Shown piece after piece: positions 7,766-16,628 of a DNA stretch of 64,000 bases. Origin of the DNA: an uncultured Oscillibacter sp. (GTDB taxonomy: Bacteria; Bacillota; Clostridia; Oscillospirales; Oscillospiraceae); NCBI RefSeq assembly GCF_947654275.1, contig NZ_CANTJS010000006.1:1-64000 (forward strand). The letters are read 5' to 3'. Numbering within the stretch: the first letter of the stretch is position 1; each line of letters begins with the position of its first letter. Made by a program: the position numbers and the translations under genes. Below the pieces are notes generated by a model, which saw only the letters and a program-made list of their open reading frames with translations, was not told where the DNA came from and searched no databases.

Positions 7766-7800
7766 ACGGGCAGGACAGAACCATTTTCTGTCCTGCCCGC
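7766..7800 (-). terminator. intra-operon hairpin between binding protein and permease
   Basis: CGGGCAGGACAGA (7767-7779) pairs perfectly with TCTGTCCTGCCCG (7787-7799) in the 225-base gap between the two transporter genes. It lacks a T-run. A likely role is partial termination or 3'-end protection that gives more binding protein than permease, a common arrangement for solute-binding proteins. Confidence 0.55.
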
Positions 7801-7835
7801 CGCTTCATACTGCAGGTATTTGCTTGTCTGCCGGA

Positions 7836-8900
7836 TTACTTCAGGTAGTCGGGGATCTCGATGCCCTGCTCCTCATAGTAGCGCATGGCGCCGGGATGCA
7901 GGTCGCTGGGGATACCGCTGAGGGCGGCGTCCAGGCTCATGTAATTGGCCTTGGCGTTGATTTCCTGCACATCGCCCAGGTTCTCATAGATGGCCTTGGT
8001 CAGGGCATAGATTTCGTCGTCAGAGAAGGTATCGTTGCACACCATCATGCACTTCACGGCCACAGAGGTGATGGGATGGCCCAGGTTATACTCGTCGGTC
8101 TCCGGGGTGAAGGAGGAATAGAAGGGATACTGCTCCAGCAGCTTGGCCATATGTTCGTCATCAATGGTGACCAGGTCGATGTTGCCGTTCAAAGACAGCT
8201 CGGTGACGTTGGAGTTGGGATAACCGGAGCACATGAACATGCCGTCGAAGGTGCCGTCCTGAACGCCGTTTTTGGCGGTGGACTGGTCGGCAAAGGTCTC
8301 ATTGATGTCGTCATAGGTCATGCCGTAAGCGCCCAGAATCTGACGGGCGGCCACCTCGTAGCCGGAGCCCACAGCGCCCACGCAGATGTTCTTGCCGGCC
8401 ATGTCGGAGATGGACTGAATGCCGCTGTCCTTCCGGACCACGATCTGCACCATCTCGGGATAGCAGGCGGTGATGGCCTTGAAGTTGGTGATGGGGGAGC
8501 CGTCGAAGAGCTCGATGCCGTCGTGGGCATAGCTGTACACGTCGGACTGAATCATGGCAAACTCATTTTCGCCGGAGCCCAGCAGACGGGCGTTTTCGGT
8601 GGAGCCGCCGGTGGCGTTGACGGTCAGATTCGCTCCCGTCACATTGTTGATAACGGTGCACATGGCGTTTCCGAACTGATAGTAGTTTCCGGTGGCGGAG
8701 CCGGTGCCCATCAGATAGCTGCCGGAGAAACCGGGCTCGGCAGCGTCGCCGGAACCGGAGTCGGCAGGGGCGGACGTACCGGAGTCCGCGGGAGCGGAAG
8801 TGCCGGAATCGCCGGAAGAGGACCCGCCGGAATTGCCGCCGCAGGCGGCCAGGGACAGGACCATCATCAGGACCAGAAGCAGAGACATAAACTTCTTCAT
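7836..8900 (-). CDS. TAXI-family TRAP solute-binding lipoprotein
   Basis: This is a 354-residue exported protein. The ATG at 8900 is chosen because GGAGGAAAGTTT precedes it and because MKKFMSLLLVLMMVLSLAAC is a lipoprotein signal peptide with lipobox LAAC (Cys20). A Ser/Gly/Ala/Asp-rich linker (to about residue 65) follows. The TAXI core then starts with YLMGTGSATGNYYQFG and contains TGGSTENARLLGSGENEFAMIQSDV and ICVGAVGSGYEVAARQIL. It captures the solute outside the membrane and delivers it to the permease at 5673-7610. It is divergent from the RpiR regulator at 9165, which probably controls it. Confidence 0.93.
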   Translation of the reverse strand: MKKFMSLLLVLMMVLSLAACGGNSGGSSSGDSGTSAPADSGTSAPADSGSGDAAEPGFSGSYLMGTGSATGNYYQFGNAMCTVINNVTGANLTVNATGGSTENARLLGSGENEFAMIQSDVYSYAHDGIELFDGSPITNFKAITACYPEMVQIVVRKDSGIQSISDMAGKNICVGAVGSGYEVAARQILGAYGMTYDDINETFADQSTAKNGVQDGTFDGMFMCSGYPNSNVTELSLNGNIDLVTIDDEHMAKLLEQYPFYSSFTPETDEYNLGHPITSVAVKCMMVCNDTFSDDEIYALTKAIYENLGDVQEINAKANYMSLDAALSGIPSDLHPGAMRYYEEQGIEIPDYLK

Positions 8901-8967
8901 AAACTTTCCTCCATTATCGGTTTGAAAGGGTATGCTTTGCTCCGCAGGCGCGGACCATAGCACCTCT

Positions 8968-8997
8968 ATTATAACAGGGACAGACATAAGATGTCCA
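8968..8997 (-). promoter_or_regulatory. promoter of the TAXI-TRAP operon
   Basis: On the minus strand TGGACA (8997-8992), 18 bases and TATAAT (8973-8968) form a good promoter about 60 bases ahead of the lipoprotein start codon. Confidence 0.65.
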
Positions 8998-9099
8998 GTT
9001 CGATATCCTACAAGGAAACAGTCGCTTTTTCATCAAATCATACAGAAAACGCCGGATAATTAAGTATTACTCATTATAACTTAAACAAATCAACAGCAA

Positions 9100-9116
9100 A
9101 ATGAGAAAAACTCATT
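9100..9116. promoter_or_regulatory. candidate RpiR operator
   Basis: AATGAG-AAAAA-CTCATT is a perfect inverted repeat just upstream of and touching the -35 of the regulator gene. The half-site ACTCATT recurs at 9070-9076 and again in the AT-rich hairpin at the end of the MFS gene (11234-11240). It is a likely autoregulatory site for the protein at 9165 (inference). Confidence 0.45.
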
Positions 9117-9142
9117 GAATTTTGAGGACAGATTGTTATAAT
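9115..9142 (+). promoter_or_regulatory. promoter of the RpiR-MFS operon
   Basis: TTGAAT (9115-9120), 16 bases and TATAAT (9137-9142) lie about 22 bases ahead of the GTG start, with the AAGGGGGCGG site between. Confidence 0.6.
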
Positions 9143-9164
9143 ACAAACAAAAGGGGGCGGTTTT

Positions 9165-10001
9165 GTGCTGGTAGAGCGGATTCGGGGCGGGTATGCCCAG
9201 ATGTCGGCGGTGGAGAAGCGGATTGCCGACATAATCCTGGAGGACCCGGTGCAGGTGACCAACAGCACCCTGGCCCACCTGGCCGCCCGGGCCGGCGTGT
9301 CGGAGGGCAGCGTCATCAACTTTGCCGGACGGCTGGGGGTGGGAGGGTTCAGCGCCCTGAAAATCGCCCTGGCCCGGGAAACCCACACCGGCTTTTCCTT
9401 TGGCGGCGTGACGGAGGAGGACACGCCTCTGTCGGCCTTCCGGAAAACGGCGGGCAACACCGCCGACGCCGTCCAGCGCACGGCCCGCGCCATTCAGAGC
9501 GCCCCTCTGGAGCAGGCGGCGGCGCTGCTGGCCTCCGCCCGGCGCATTGACATCTTCGGCGCAGGGGACTCCGCCCTGATTGCCCAGGACGCTTATTTTC
9601 ACTTTATGCGGGCAGGCCTGCCGGCCTATGCCATCACGGATTACCTGACCTTCAGCATCGACGCCGCCCAGCTGGACGAGAGCTGCGTCGCCCTGGCCGT
9701 TTCCCACTCCGGGCAGACGGCGGAGATTGTGGACGCCATGGAGCTGGCGAAGCGGCGGGGCGCGGCCACCATCTGCGTGACCTCCTATGGGGACAGCCGT
9801 CTGGCGAGGCTGTGCCAGGCGGCCCTGGTTACCGCCTCCAGCGAGGCGGAACGCCGCCAGGAGGCAGTGGCCGCCCGGCTGACCCATATGATGGTGCTGG
9901 ACGCCCTGTGCGCCTATCTGTCCGCCCGGCGGGGGAGCCGGGCCGTGGAGCGGGAGGACGCGGCGGAGCAGTATCTGTCCCGCCGGCGCTATCCCCGGTG
10001 A
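9165..10001 (+). CDS. MurR/RpiR-family transcriptional regulator
   Basis: This 278-residue protein has an N-terminal HTH_6 domain (residues about 1-75: MSAVEKRIADIILEDPVQVTNSTLAHLAARAGVSEGSVINFAGRLGVGGFSALKIAL). A C-terminal SIS sugar-isomerase fold follows (about 110-260, with FGAGDSALIAQDA and LAVSHSGQTAEIVDAMELAKRRGA). Such regulators sense phosphorylated sugars or related ligands. The GTG start has an AAGGGGGCGG site. It is co-transcribed with the MFS gene 17 bases downstream and divergent from the TAXI-TRAP genes, so it probably regulates both. Confidence 0.9.
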   Translation: MLVERIRGGYAQMSAVEKRIADIILEDPVQVTNSTLAHLAARAGVSEGSVINFAGRLGVGGFSALKIALARETHTGFSFGGVTEEDTPLSAFRKTAGNTADAVQRTARAIQSAPLEQAAALLASARRIDIFGAGDSALIAQDAYFHFMRAGLPAYAITDYLTFSIDAAQLDESCVALAVSHSGQTAEIVDAMELAKRRGAATICVTSYGDSRLARLCQAALVTASSEAERRQEAVAARLTHMMVLDALCAYLSARRGSRAVEREDAAEQYLSRRRYPR

Positions 10002-10018
10002 AAAGGAGGAGAACGGGA

Positions 10019-11257
10019 ATGAAACGGAACAACAGCCTGCGCGTGCTGCTTCTGGCGGCCTGGGGAACCTATATGACTGCCTATCTCTGCCGGGTGAACC
10101 TGTCCACGGTGCTGGATAAGCTGTCGGCAGGGCTGGGGGTCAGCGTGGAGTACCTGGGGCTTGCCAGCTCGCTGTATTTTGTGACCTATGCCGTGGGCCA
10201 GCTTCTCAACGGCGCGATCGGGGACCGGGTGAATCCCTACCGCTTTCTGATGCTGGCCCTGAGCCTCACCGGCGGCATCAACCTGATTCTGGCGTTTCAG
10301 ACCAGCGGAGCCCTGTTTACGGTCCTCTGGGGTCTGAACGGCTTTTGCCAGTCCATGTTCTGGAGCACGCTGCTGCGTCTGCTGTCCTTCCACGCCCGGG
10401 AGGACCAGCGGAAAAACGTCTCCACCATCATGTCCACCTGCTCCGTAACAGGCTATCTTCTCAGCTGGGTGGTGCTGAGCTGGCTGTTCCGGCCCCTGGA
10501 CTTCCGGCCCTATTTCCTGGTCCCGGCACTGGCGGCCCTGGCGCTGATTCCGGCGTGGCTCCTGCTGTCCCGCCGGATTCCCTATGAGGACAGGCGGGGA
10601 GAGCGGCCGTCCCCGCCGCCTCTGCCTCAGATTGCCCGGGAATTTGTTCAGGACCGGCTGTTTTTCATCTGTCTGCTCTGTCTGCTGGTGGGGGCCATTC
10701 AGGAGGGGGCGGTGTTCTGGCTGCCCATGATTTTCACCGGCGTCCTGGACCTGGGGGAAAACTCTCTGCTGCTTCTGGTGCTGATTCCCCTGGCCAAGCT
10801 GGCGGGGGTGTTTCTGGCCAGAGGGACCCTCTCCCACCTGGGAGACGACGCGCGCTGGGCGATGCAGGTAATGCTGGCCCTGGCCTGTGCCGCGGCAGGA
10901 TGCCTGGTTTTGACGGCGGAGCATACTTCCCTTGTGACGGTGCTGCTGATTGCCGCCCTCATTGCCGTGGTCAACGCCGGCAACTGGTATATGATCTCGT
11001 ACCTGCCCCTGTATTTCTCCGGCCGGAACATCGTCTCCACCCTGGTGGGCGTCTTCGATTTCTCCACCTACATCGGCGCGTCTCTGATGTCCGGCGCTCT
11101 AGGGGGCCTGCTGAGCCGGGTGGGCTGGGTCGCCCTGCCTGCCGCATGGCTGGCGCTGTCGGTGCTGGGGCTGCTGCTGGCCTTCACCGGCGCTGGCGGC
11201 TGCCTGGCGAGGAAGGGCGAACAGAGAGTGATACTCATTTCAAATAAAACTAAATAG
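10019..11257 (+). CDS. MFS transporter, resembling the GlpT/UhpC (OPA) family
   Basis: This 412-residue permease has about twelve hydrophobic segments. The opening (YMTAYLCRVNLSTVLDKL) and the loop YAVGQLLNGAIGDRVNPYRFL match the MFS motif between helices 2 and 3, and resemble organophosphate:phosphate antiporters and their UhpC-like relatives. The central charged loop (RRIPYEDRRGERPSPPPLPQ) separates the two six-helix halves. The ATG at 10019 has an AAGGAGGAG site and lies 17 bases after the regulator. The substrate is unknown. Confidence 0.85.
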   Translation: MKRNNSLRVLLLAAWGTYMTAYLCRVNLSTVLDKLSAGLGVSVEYLGLASSLYFVTYAVGQLLNGAIGDRVNPYRFLMLALSLTGGINLILAFQTSGALFTVLWGLNGFCQSMFWSTLLRLLSFHAREDQRKNVSTIMSTCSVTGYLLSWVVLSWLFRPLDFRPYFLVPALAALALIPAWLLLSRRIPYEDRRGERPSPPPLPQIAREFVQDRLFFICLLCLLVGAIQEGAVFWLPMIFTGVLDLGENSLLLLVLIPLAKLAGVFLARGTLSHLGDDARWAMQVMLALACAAAGCLVLTAEHTSLVTVLLIAALIAVVNAGNWYMISYLPLYFSGRNIVSTLVGVFDFSTYIGASLMSGALGGLLSRVGWVALPAAWLALSVLGLLLAFTGAGGCLARKGEQRVILISNKTK

Positions 11258-11270
11258 TTTTATTTGAAAT
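11237..11270 (+). terminator. AT-rich hairpin overlapping the MFS stop codon
   Basis: ATTTCAAATAAAAC (11237-11250) and GTTTTATTTGAAAT (11257-11270) form a perfect 14-base stem around TAAATA, with the TAG stop of the transporter at the start of the right arm. It also carries an ACTCATT half-site at its left edge, so it could be a regulator site as well as a 3'-end hairpin. Confidence 0.5.
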
Positions 11271-11323
11271 AGAACCCCACTCTGCGTTTCCGTTTTGCGC
11301 CGGAATGGCACAAAACACGTCTC

Positions 11324-11485
11324 AGAGCCTGTTTAAAATCTCAACGTGTGCGTATTGGCGAGGGGATTTTTTGTCCTGCAAGGCAAAAATCCGCAGGCAT
11401 CCTGACGGATGGCAAGGATTTTTAACGCAGTCAGGGCGGAAAATACACTGTCAAGACGTGTGCGGGGAGATTTTAAACAGGCTCT
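11324..11485. repeat. structured 162-bp repeat, copy 1
   Basis: The ends are a perfect 19-base terminal inverted repeat (AGAGCCTGTTTAAAATCTC). Further pairings sit at fixed offsets. Arm P2 is 11372-11378 with 11432-11438. Arm P3 is AAAAATCC (11385-11392) with GGATTTTT (11416-11423). The apical part is ATCC-TGAC-GGAT. The internal loops AAGGC and AACGCAG are shared with the copies at 11624 and 48014, while arm sequences differ but still pair. No open reading frame fits it. It looks like a non-autonomous mobile element or a structured RNA/DNA element. Confidence 0.85.
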
Positions 11486-11515
11486 CATAAGAATCCAACG
11501 CGTTTCCTGCGCTAT

Positions 11516-11542
11516 AAAAAGCTTTTGAAAGCTTTTTAATGG
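11516..11542 (+). terminator. terminator after the RpiR-MFS operon
   Basis: AAAAAGCTT-TTGA-AAGCTTTTT is a nine-base AT-rich stem ending in a T-run, between structured repeat copies 1 and 2. Confidence 0.5.
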
Positions 11543-11570
11543 ATTCCAGTATGAAGAACAGGGCCTGAAA

Positions 11571-11623
11571 AAACAGGAATCAGGAGCTGCCGGACGAATG
11601 GGGCAGTTCCTGATTCCTGTTTT
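11571..11623 (+). terminator. 20-base hairpin abutting repeat copy 2
   Basis: AACAGGAATCAGGAGCTGCC pairs along its whole length with GGCAGTTCCTGATTCCTGTT (one G-T pair) and is followed by TTTTA. It ends one base before repeat copy 2 begins at 11624. Confidence 0.65.
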
Positions 11624-11786
11624 AGAGGCTGTTTTAAAACCAGCGGAATGTCGGATGGGGGCAGATTGTTTCGCCAGACAAGGCGATTGGACGCGGGAAT
11701 CCTGACGGATTTCAAGTCCAATCAACGCAGTCCTGGCGGAATAAGATACCCCAAGACGGCGTTTTGACGGTTTTAAAACAGACTCT
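11624..11786. repeat. structured 163-bp repeat, copy 2
   Basis: This copy has the same architecture as the one at 11324, in the same orientation. The ends AGAGGCTGTTTTAAAACC and GGTTTTAAAACAGACTCT pair with one mismatch. P2 is CGCCAG (11672-11677) with CTGGCG (11733-11738). P3 is GATTGGAC (11685-11692) with GTCCAATC (11716-11723). The apical ATCCTGACGGAT and the internal AAGGC/AACGCAG are unchanged. No gene is present. From 11787 to 11871 nothing else is seen. Confidence 0.85.
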
Positions 11787-11871
11787 AGTACATTTCCCGG
11801 GAAACCCAGGACCATAACGGACTCACGGGGCTTCCGGACCGTCCAGGGCCTTCCGCCGCCCCGCGCTCCCC

Positions 11872-12399
11872 TCAGCGGAACCGGGTGGCGAACCGGTTCC
11901 CCAGCCTCTGGCGGAAGGTCTGCCGCAGTTCCGCCCGCTGTTCCTTTGTCAATGTCCGGCAGGGGAGGATGTAGAGGTCCTGGGCGGAGACATAAATCAT
12001 GAAAATCTGGTTCAGCTCAAAGACACAGGCCAGATTTCCAATCTGTTGGGAGGCCTTGATGCTCCGCTCCGGAATTTCAAACTGGACCCGGTGGGACTCC
12101 AGGACAGCGGTATAGGTGCAGCCCAGGAAGTTCCCCGGCGTCCGCATATACTGCCGGATGCTCCGCTCCGTCCCGGCGAACAGCAGGAGGCCCCAGCAGA
12201 GATAGGCCGCCGCCAGGAAGAACACCAGGGGGTTGGCCGTTCCCAGCCCCAGATAGGAGCCGGTCCCGTAAAGAACGGCCCCGATCAATACCACGAACAT
12301 GATCTGCAGGGGCCGGCGGTGCCGCAGAAAGAGGCCATAATAAGACGCCTTCCGGAAGTCGGAAACCGTCACCTTATACTCCACCTGTATTTTCTCCAT
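11872..12399 (-). CDS. YcxB-like membrane protein
   Basis: This protein of about 175 residues has two adjacent membrane segments (LQIMFVVLIGAVLYGTGSYLGLG, PLVFFLAAAYLCWGLLLFAG, residues about 30-80). A C-terminal cytoplasmic beta-rich domain follows (GCTYTAVLESHRVQFEIPERSIKASQQIGNLACVFELNQIFMIYVSAQDLYILPCRTLTKEQ), characteristic of YcxB-like proteins. The function is unknown. The ATG at 12399 is preferred because GGAGG lies 11 bases upstream and the promoter at 12436 would leave almost no leader for the tandem ATGs eight codons earlier. It is transcribed alone. Confidence 0.75.
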   Translation of the reverse strand: MEKIQVEYKVTVSDFRKASYYGLFLRHRRPLQIMFVVLIGAVLYGTGSYLGLGTANPLVFFLAAAYLCWGLLLFAGTERSIRQYMRTPGNFLGCTYTAVLESHRVQFEIPERSIKASQQIGNLACVFELNQIFMIYVSAQDLYILPCRTLTKEQRAELRQTFRQRLGNRFATRFR

Positions 12400-12435
12400 G
12401 CTTTTTTCAGCCTCCGTCATCATCAGAATGAGGCC

Positions 12436-12464
12436 ACTATATCAGAATTTTTCCCCTTTTTCAA
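12436..12464 (-). promoter_or_regulatory. promoter of the YcxB-like gene
   Basis: On the minus strand TTGAAA (12464-12459), 17 bases and TATAGT (12441-12436) form a good sigma-A promoter ending about 37 bases before the chosen start codon. Confidence 0.6.
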
Positions 12465-12673
12465 CCCGGGGACGGCGCAGGGAACGGGATTTACGCCCGC
12501 CCCCTGTCATAACGCCTGTGGCGGGTCTCTGTGCCCGCCCGTTTTCCCAATGATGCTGGGCTTCCGGCAGGCAGGCCGGACCGTTGGAAAAACGCCGCCC
12601 GTCAAAAATACCGGCAAAAAAATCAAAAGGGGCAAAATGCGCAAAAAACGCAAAAATGTCAAAAAACGCAAAA

Positions 12674-12703
12674 ATACTGCCCGGGATTTCTCCCAGGCAG
12701 TAT
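12674..12703 (-). terminator. terminator of the V-ATPase operon
   Basis: ATACTGCCCGGGA (12674-12686) pairs with TCCCAGGCAGTAT (12691-12703) around TTTC with one mismatch. On the minus strand it is followed by TTTTTGCG, about 50 bases after the subunit D stop. The 12465-12673 stretch beyond it holds only A-rich repeats of the type CGCAAAAA and no gene. Confidence 0.75.
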
Positions 12704-12751
12704 TTTTTCTTGACAGCGGGAAAGCGGCACAACCGCGGCAGGACTGCCCGT

Positions 12752-13465
12752 TTATACCTCTGCCGGAGCCTCGCTGGAATCCCCGAAGGTCTTCACGGCT
12801 CTGGCGGTTTCCGCTCTCTTCTCTTCCAGAGACTCCTTCAGAATCATGTCCTTGACCTTCATCAGCCGGATGGTGGTGGCCCGGTCGTTTTCGTCCAGCT
12901 TCATGTTGATATACCGGATGGCCTCCTGGGTGTTGGGGATCATCACATACTCCAGGGCGTTGACCCGGCGGCGGGTCTTTTCAATCTCCTCCGCCATCAG
13001 CTGGGCGGACTTCTCAATCTCCGCCAGCTTCAGCATCTTCCGGAAGACCTTCCCCAGGGCGTCCACGGCGGTGTCCAGCTCGCCGGAGGTGGCCGCGAAG
13101 CCGTAGGGATAGATGTCGGAATCCGACCGTGTCTGGGTCTGGAAGTCGTACACCGGCACGTTGACGGACATGATATTCTGGAAGGTCATGGTCAGCTCCA
13201 CGCTCTGCTTGGGGTAGACCAGAGCCTGTTCCAGGGCCTCGGAGCTCATGAGGGCGGAGGCCACGGTGAAGGCCCCATGGACCGTCATCAGCTCTTCTTC
13301 CACCTCCGCCCGGAGGGCGCGGACCTCCCGGACGGTGTCCAGGAACTGCTTCATCAGCTCATCCCGCTTGTCCTTCAGCAGCTTGTGGCCCCGCTGGGCG
13401 GTGCGCAGCTTGCCTTTCAGGCGGGTGAGCTCCATTCGGGTGGGGCTTACCGTGATATTCGCCAT
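12752..13465 (-). CDS. atpD: V-type ATPase subunit D (central stalk)
   Basis: This 237-residue protein is almost entirely alpha-helical and forms the rotating central shaft of the V1 motor with subunit F. The N-terminal SPTRMELTRLKGKLRTAQRGHKLLKDKRDELM is the diagnostic start of the archaeal/bacterial D subunit, and coiled-coil helices frame a short central beta region. An AAAGGAGGGGTGAG site precedes the ATG. It is the last gene of the operon, 14 bases after subunit B, and is followed by the terminator at 12674. Confidence 0.95.
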   Translation of the reverse strand: MANITVSPTRMELTRLKGKLRTAQRGHKLLKDKRDELMKQFLDTVREVRALRAEVEEELMTVHGAFTVASALMSSEALEQALVYPKQSVELTMTFQNIMSVNVPVYDFQTQTRSDSDIYPYGFAATSGELDTAVDALGKVFRKMLKLAEIEKSAQLMAEEIEKTRRRVNALEYVMIPNTQEAIRYINMKLDENDRATTIRLMKVKDMILKESLEEKRAETARAVKTFGDSSEAPAEV

Positions 13466-13479
13466 GGCTCACCCCTCCT

Positions 13480-14859
13480 TTAGTCTTTCTTTGGCCAATA
13501 CTTCTCGATCAGCTCAGGCTTGATGCGCTTCAGCTCCGCCTTGGGCAGGATGCTGAGGAGCTCCCAGCCCAGATTCAGCGTCTCTTCAATGGACCGGTTT
13601 TCGTCATAGCCCTGGTTGACATAGCGGCGCTCAAACTCGTCGGCAAACTTGGCATACAGCAAATCGGTGGGCGTCAGGGCCGCCTCGCCCAGAATGGACA
13701 TCAGCTCCTTGTTGTCCTTGCCGGTGGAGTACGCGGCGAACAGCTGGTTCATGGTGTCCGCGTGGTCCTCCCGGGTCTTGCCCTTGCCCACGCCCTTGTC
13801 CTTCAGACGGGAGAGGCTGGGCAGCACGTCCACAGGGGGATGGATGCCCTGGCGGTACAGGGACCGGGCCAGGATGATCTGACCCTCGGTGATATAGCCG
13901 GTCAGGTCGGGGATGGGGTGGGTCTTGTCGTCTTCGGGCATGGTGAGAATGGGAATCATGGTGATGGAACCCTTCTTGCCCAGCTGACGGCCGGCCCGCT
14001 CATACAGGGTGGCCAGGTCGGTGTACAGATAGCCCGGGAAGCCCCGGCGTCCGGGAACCTCCTTCTTGGCGGCGGAGACCTCGCGGAGGGCCTCGGCATA
14101 GTTGGTGATGTCGGTCATGATGACCAGCACGTGCATATCCTTCTCAAAGGCCAGATACTCCGCGGCGGTCAGAGCCATACGGGGGGTGGAGATGCGTTCC
14201 ACGGCGGGGTCGTTGGCCAGGTTGGAGAACAGGACGGTCCGCTCGATGGCGCCGGTCCGCTTGAACTCGCTGACGAAGAATTCGGACTCCTCGAAGGTGA
14301 TGCCGATGGCGGCGAAGACCACGGCGAAATTGCCGGCGTCGCCGCCCAGCACCTTGGCCTGACGGGCGATCTGGGCCGCCAGGTTGGCGTGGGGCAGGCC
14401 GGAGCCGGAGAAAATGGGCAGCTTCTGGCCCCGGACCAGGGTGTTCAGACCGTCAATGGTGGAAACGCCGGTCTGGATGAACTCGTTGGGGTAGTCCCGG
14501 GCGGCGGGGTTCATGGGCAGGCCGTTGATGTCCCGGTACTCCTCGGCCAGGATCTCGGGGCCGCCGTCGATGGGCTGGCCCATGCCGTTGAAGACCCGGC
14601 CCAGCATGTCGCCGGACACGCCCAGCTGAAGGGGGTGACCCAGAAAGCGGACCTTGGCGTCCGCCAGATTGATGCCGGCGGCGGCCTCAAAGAGCTGGAC
14701 CACGGCGGTGTCGCCGTTGACCTCCAGCACCTTGCCCCGGCGGATGGACCCGTCGTGAAGCTCCACTTCCACCAGCTCGTCATAGGTGACGTTTTCCACC
14801 ATCCGGACCATCATCAGAGGGCTGACGATCTCCTCTACGGTTTTATATTCACGAATCAT
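13480..14859 (-). CDS. atpB: V-type ATPase subunit B
   Basis: This 459-residue non-catalytic nucleotide-binding subunit alternates with A in the V1 head. The sequence has the expected [37 protein letters not shown] region, with the P-loop replaced by SGSGLPHA as is normal for B. It also has [58 protein letters not shown]. The ATG overlaps the TGA of subunit A by one base (TGATG), which couples translation of the two subunits at matched levels. Its length is normal for the family. Confidence 0.97.
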   Translation of the reverse strand: MIREYKTVEEIVSPLMMVRMVENVTYDELVEVELHDGSIRRGKVLEVNGDTAVVQLFEAAAGINLADAKVRFLGHPLQLGVSGDMLGRVFNGMGQPIDGGPEILAEEYRDINGLPMNPAARDYPNEFIQTGVSTIDGLNTLVRGQKLPIFSGSGLPHANLAAQIARQAKVLGGDAGNFAVVFAAIGITFEESEFFVSEFKRTGAIERTVLFSNLANDPAVERISTPRMALTAAEYLAFEKDMHVLVIMTDITNYAEALREVSAAKKEVPGRRGFPGYLYTDLATLYERAGRQLGKKGSITMIPILTMPEDDKTHPIPDLTGYITEGQIILARSLYRQGIHPPVDVLPSLSRLKDKGVGKGKTREDHADTMNQLFAAYSTGKDNKELMSILGEAALTPTDLLYAKFADEFERRYVNQGYDENRSIEETLNLGWELLSILPKAELKRIKPELIEKYWPKKD

Positions 14860-16628
14860 CAGTTCTCACCTCCCTGGGCGGCAACCTCTTCGATCTGCCG
14901 CTCCATATCGGCCTCGATCTCCTCATAGACCTTGACGTAGTCCTCGGCGGGGACGCTCTTGGCCCGGCCGATTTTCTCACGGGCGGGAATATCGAAGAGC
15001 TTCATCGCGGACGCGCCCTTGGCAATAGCGTCCCGGCACAGAGTTTCGTAATGGAGAATCATGGCCAGCAGCCTGCCCTGGCGGTCGTAGCTGGAATAGC
15101 CGTCGATATCCGTAAAGGCGTTCTGCTGGAGGAAGTCCTCCCGGACCATCCGGGCCACTTCCAGAGTCAACTGGTCGGAGGGGGACAGGGCATCCTTGCC
15201 GACGAGCTGGACAATCTCGTTGAGGTTGGCCTCCTGCTGGAGGATGCTCATGGCCTTGGTCCGGTCCTGCATGAAGCTCTCGCCGAAGTTCTCGTCGAAC
15301 CAGGGCTTGAGGGTGTCCAGATACAGGGAGTAGGAATTCAGCCAGTTGATGGCGGGGAAGTGGCGCTTATAGGCCAGAGACGCGTCCAGAGCCCAGAACA
15401 CCTTGACAATCCGCATCGTGGCCTGAGACACGGGCTCGGACAGGTCGCCGCCGGGAGGGGACACAGCGCCCACGGCGGTCAGACTGCCCCGGCGCTCGTC
15501 GCCGCCCAGGCACTCCACGCTGCCGGCCCGCTCGTAAAACTGGGCCAGACGGGAAGACAGATAGGCGGGGTAGCCCTCTTCGCCGGGCATCTCCTCCAGA
15601 CGTCCGGACATCTCGCGGAGGGCCTCGGCCCAGCGGGAGGTGGAGTCTGCGATAACGGCCACGTCATAGCCCATGTCCCGGAAATACTCGGCAATGGTGA
15701 TGCCGGTATATACGGAGGCCTCCCGGGCCGCCACGGGCATGTCGGAGGTGTTGGCAATCAGCACCGTCCGCTTCATCAGGGACTCGCCGGTGCGGGGGTC
15801 CTTCAGCTCGGGGAATTCCCGCAGCACGTCGGTCATCTCGTTGCCGCGCTCGCCGCAGCCGATGTAGACCACGATATCCACATCAGACCACTTGGCCAGC
15901 TGGTGCTGAACCACGGTCTTGCCGGAGCCGAAGGGGCCGGGAACGGCGGCGGTGCCGCCCTTGGCGATGGGGAACATGGTGTCGATGATCCGCTGGCCGG
16001 AGCACAGGGGCTTCACCGGGGGATATTTCTTCTCATAGGGCCGGCCCACACGGACGGGCCACTTCTGGGTCATGGTCAGGGGGACGTCCCTGCCGTCCTC
16101 TGTGGTGAGGATGCCGATGGTCTCCGTGACATTGAAGCTGCCGCTTTTCAGCTCCTTGATGGTTCCCTTCATTTTGGGGGGAATCATAATTTTATGGAGC
16201 ACCACGGGGGTCTCGGGGACGGTGCCGATGATGTCGCCGCCCACCACCTTGTCGCCGGCCTTGGCGATGGCGGTGAATTCCCACTTCTTTTCGTGGTCCA
16301 GGGCGGAAACCTCCACGCCGCGGGTGATGTTTGCGCCCACCTTTTCCACAATCTTTTCCAGGGGACGCTGGATGCCGTCGTAGATGCCCTCGATCATGCC
16401 GGGGCCCAGCTCCACGCTCATGGGCGCGCCGGTGGTTTCCACCACAGCGCCGGGGCCCAGGCCCGAGGTCTCCTCATAGACCTGGATGGAGGCGGCGTCG
16501 CCCTTCATGGTCAGGATCTCACCGATCAGGCGCTGAGGACCGACGCGGACCACGTCGGACATGTTGGCGTCCGACAGACCCGTGGCAACCACCAGCGGCC
16601 CGGAAACTTTAACAACTTTGCCGCTCAA
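14859..16628 (-). CDS. atpA: V-type ATPase catalytic subunit A
   Basis: This 589-residue subunit hydrolyses or synthesises ATP. The Walker A motif GPFGSGKT is at residues 231-238, with [17 protein letters not shown] and [39 protein letters not shown] downstream. The long insert before the nucleotide-binding domain, typical of A rather than B subunits, is at about 115-200. The start appears to be a TTG (16628) with an AAGAAGG site. It is separated from subunit F by about 300 non-coding bases, unusual in this otherwise compact operon, and is coupled to B by TGATG. Confidence 0.97.
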   Translation of the reverse strand: MSGKVVKVSGPLVVATGLSDANMSDVVRVGPQRLIGEILTMKGDAASIQVYEETSGLGPGAVVETTGAPMSVELGPGMIEGIYDGIQRPLEKIVEKVGANITRGVEVSALDHEKKWEFTAIAKAGDKVVGGDIIGTVPETPVVLHKIMIPPKMKGTIKELKSGSFNVTETIGILTTEDGRDVPLTMTQKWPVRVGRPYEKKYPPVKPLCSGQRIIDTMFPIAKGGTAAVPGPFGSGKTVVQHQLAKWSDVDIVVYIGCGERGNEMTDVLREFPELKDPRTGESLMKRTVLIANTSDMPVAAREASVYTGITIAEYFRDMGYDVAVIADSTSRWAEALREMSGRLEEMPGEEGYPAYLSSRLAQFYERAGSVECLGGDERRGSLTAVGAVSPPGGDLSEPVSQATMRIVKVFWALDASLAYKRHFPAINWLNSYSLYLDTLKPWFDENFGESFMQDRTKAMSILQQEANLNEIVQLVGKDALSPSDQLTLEVARMVREDFLQQNAFTDIDGYSSYDRQGRLLAMILHYETLCRDAIAKGASAMKLFDIPAREKIGRAKSVPAEDYVKVYEEIEADMERQIEEVAAQGGEN

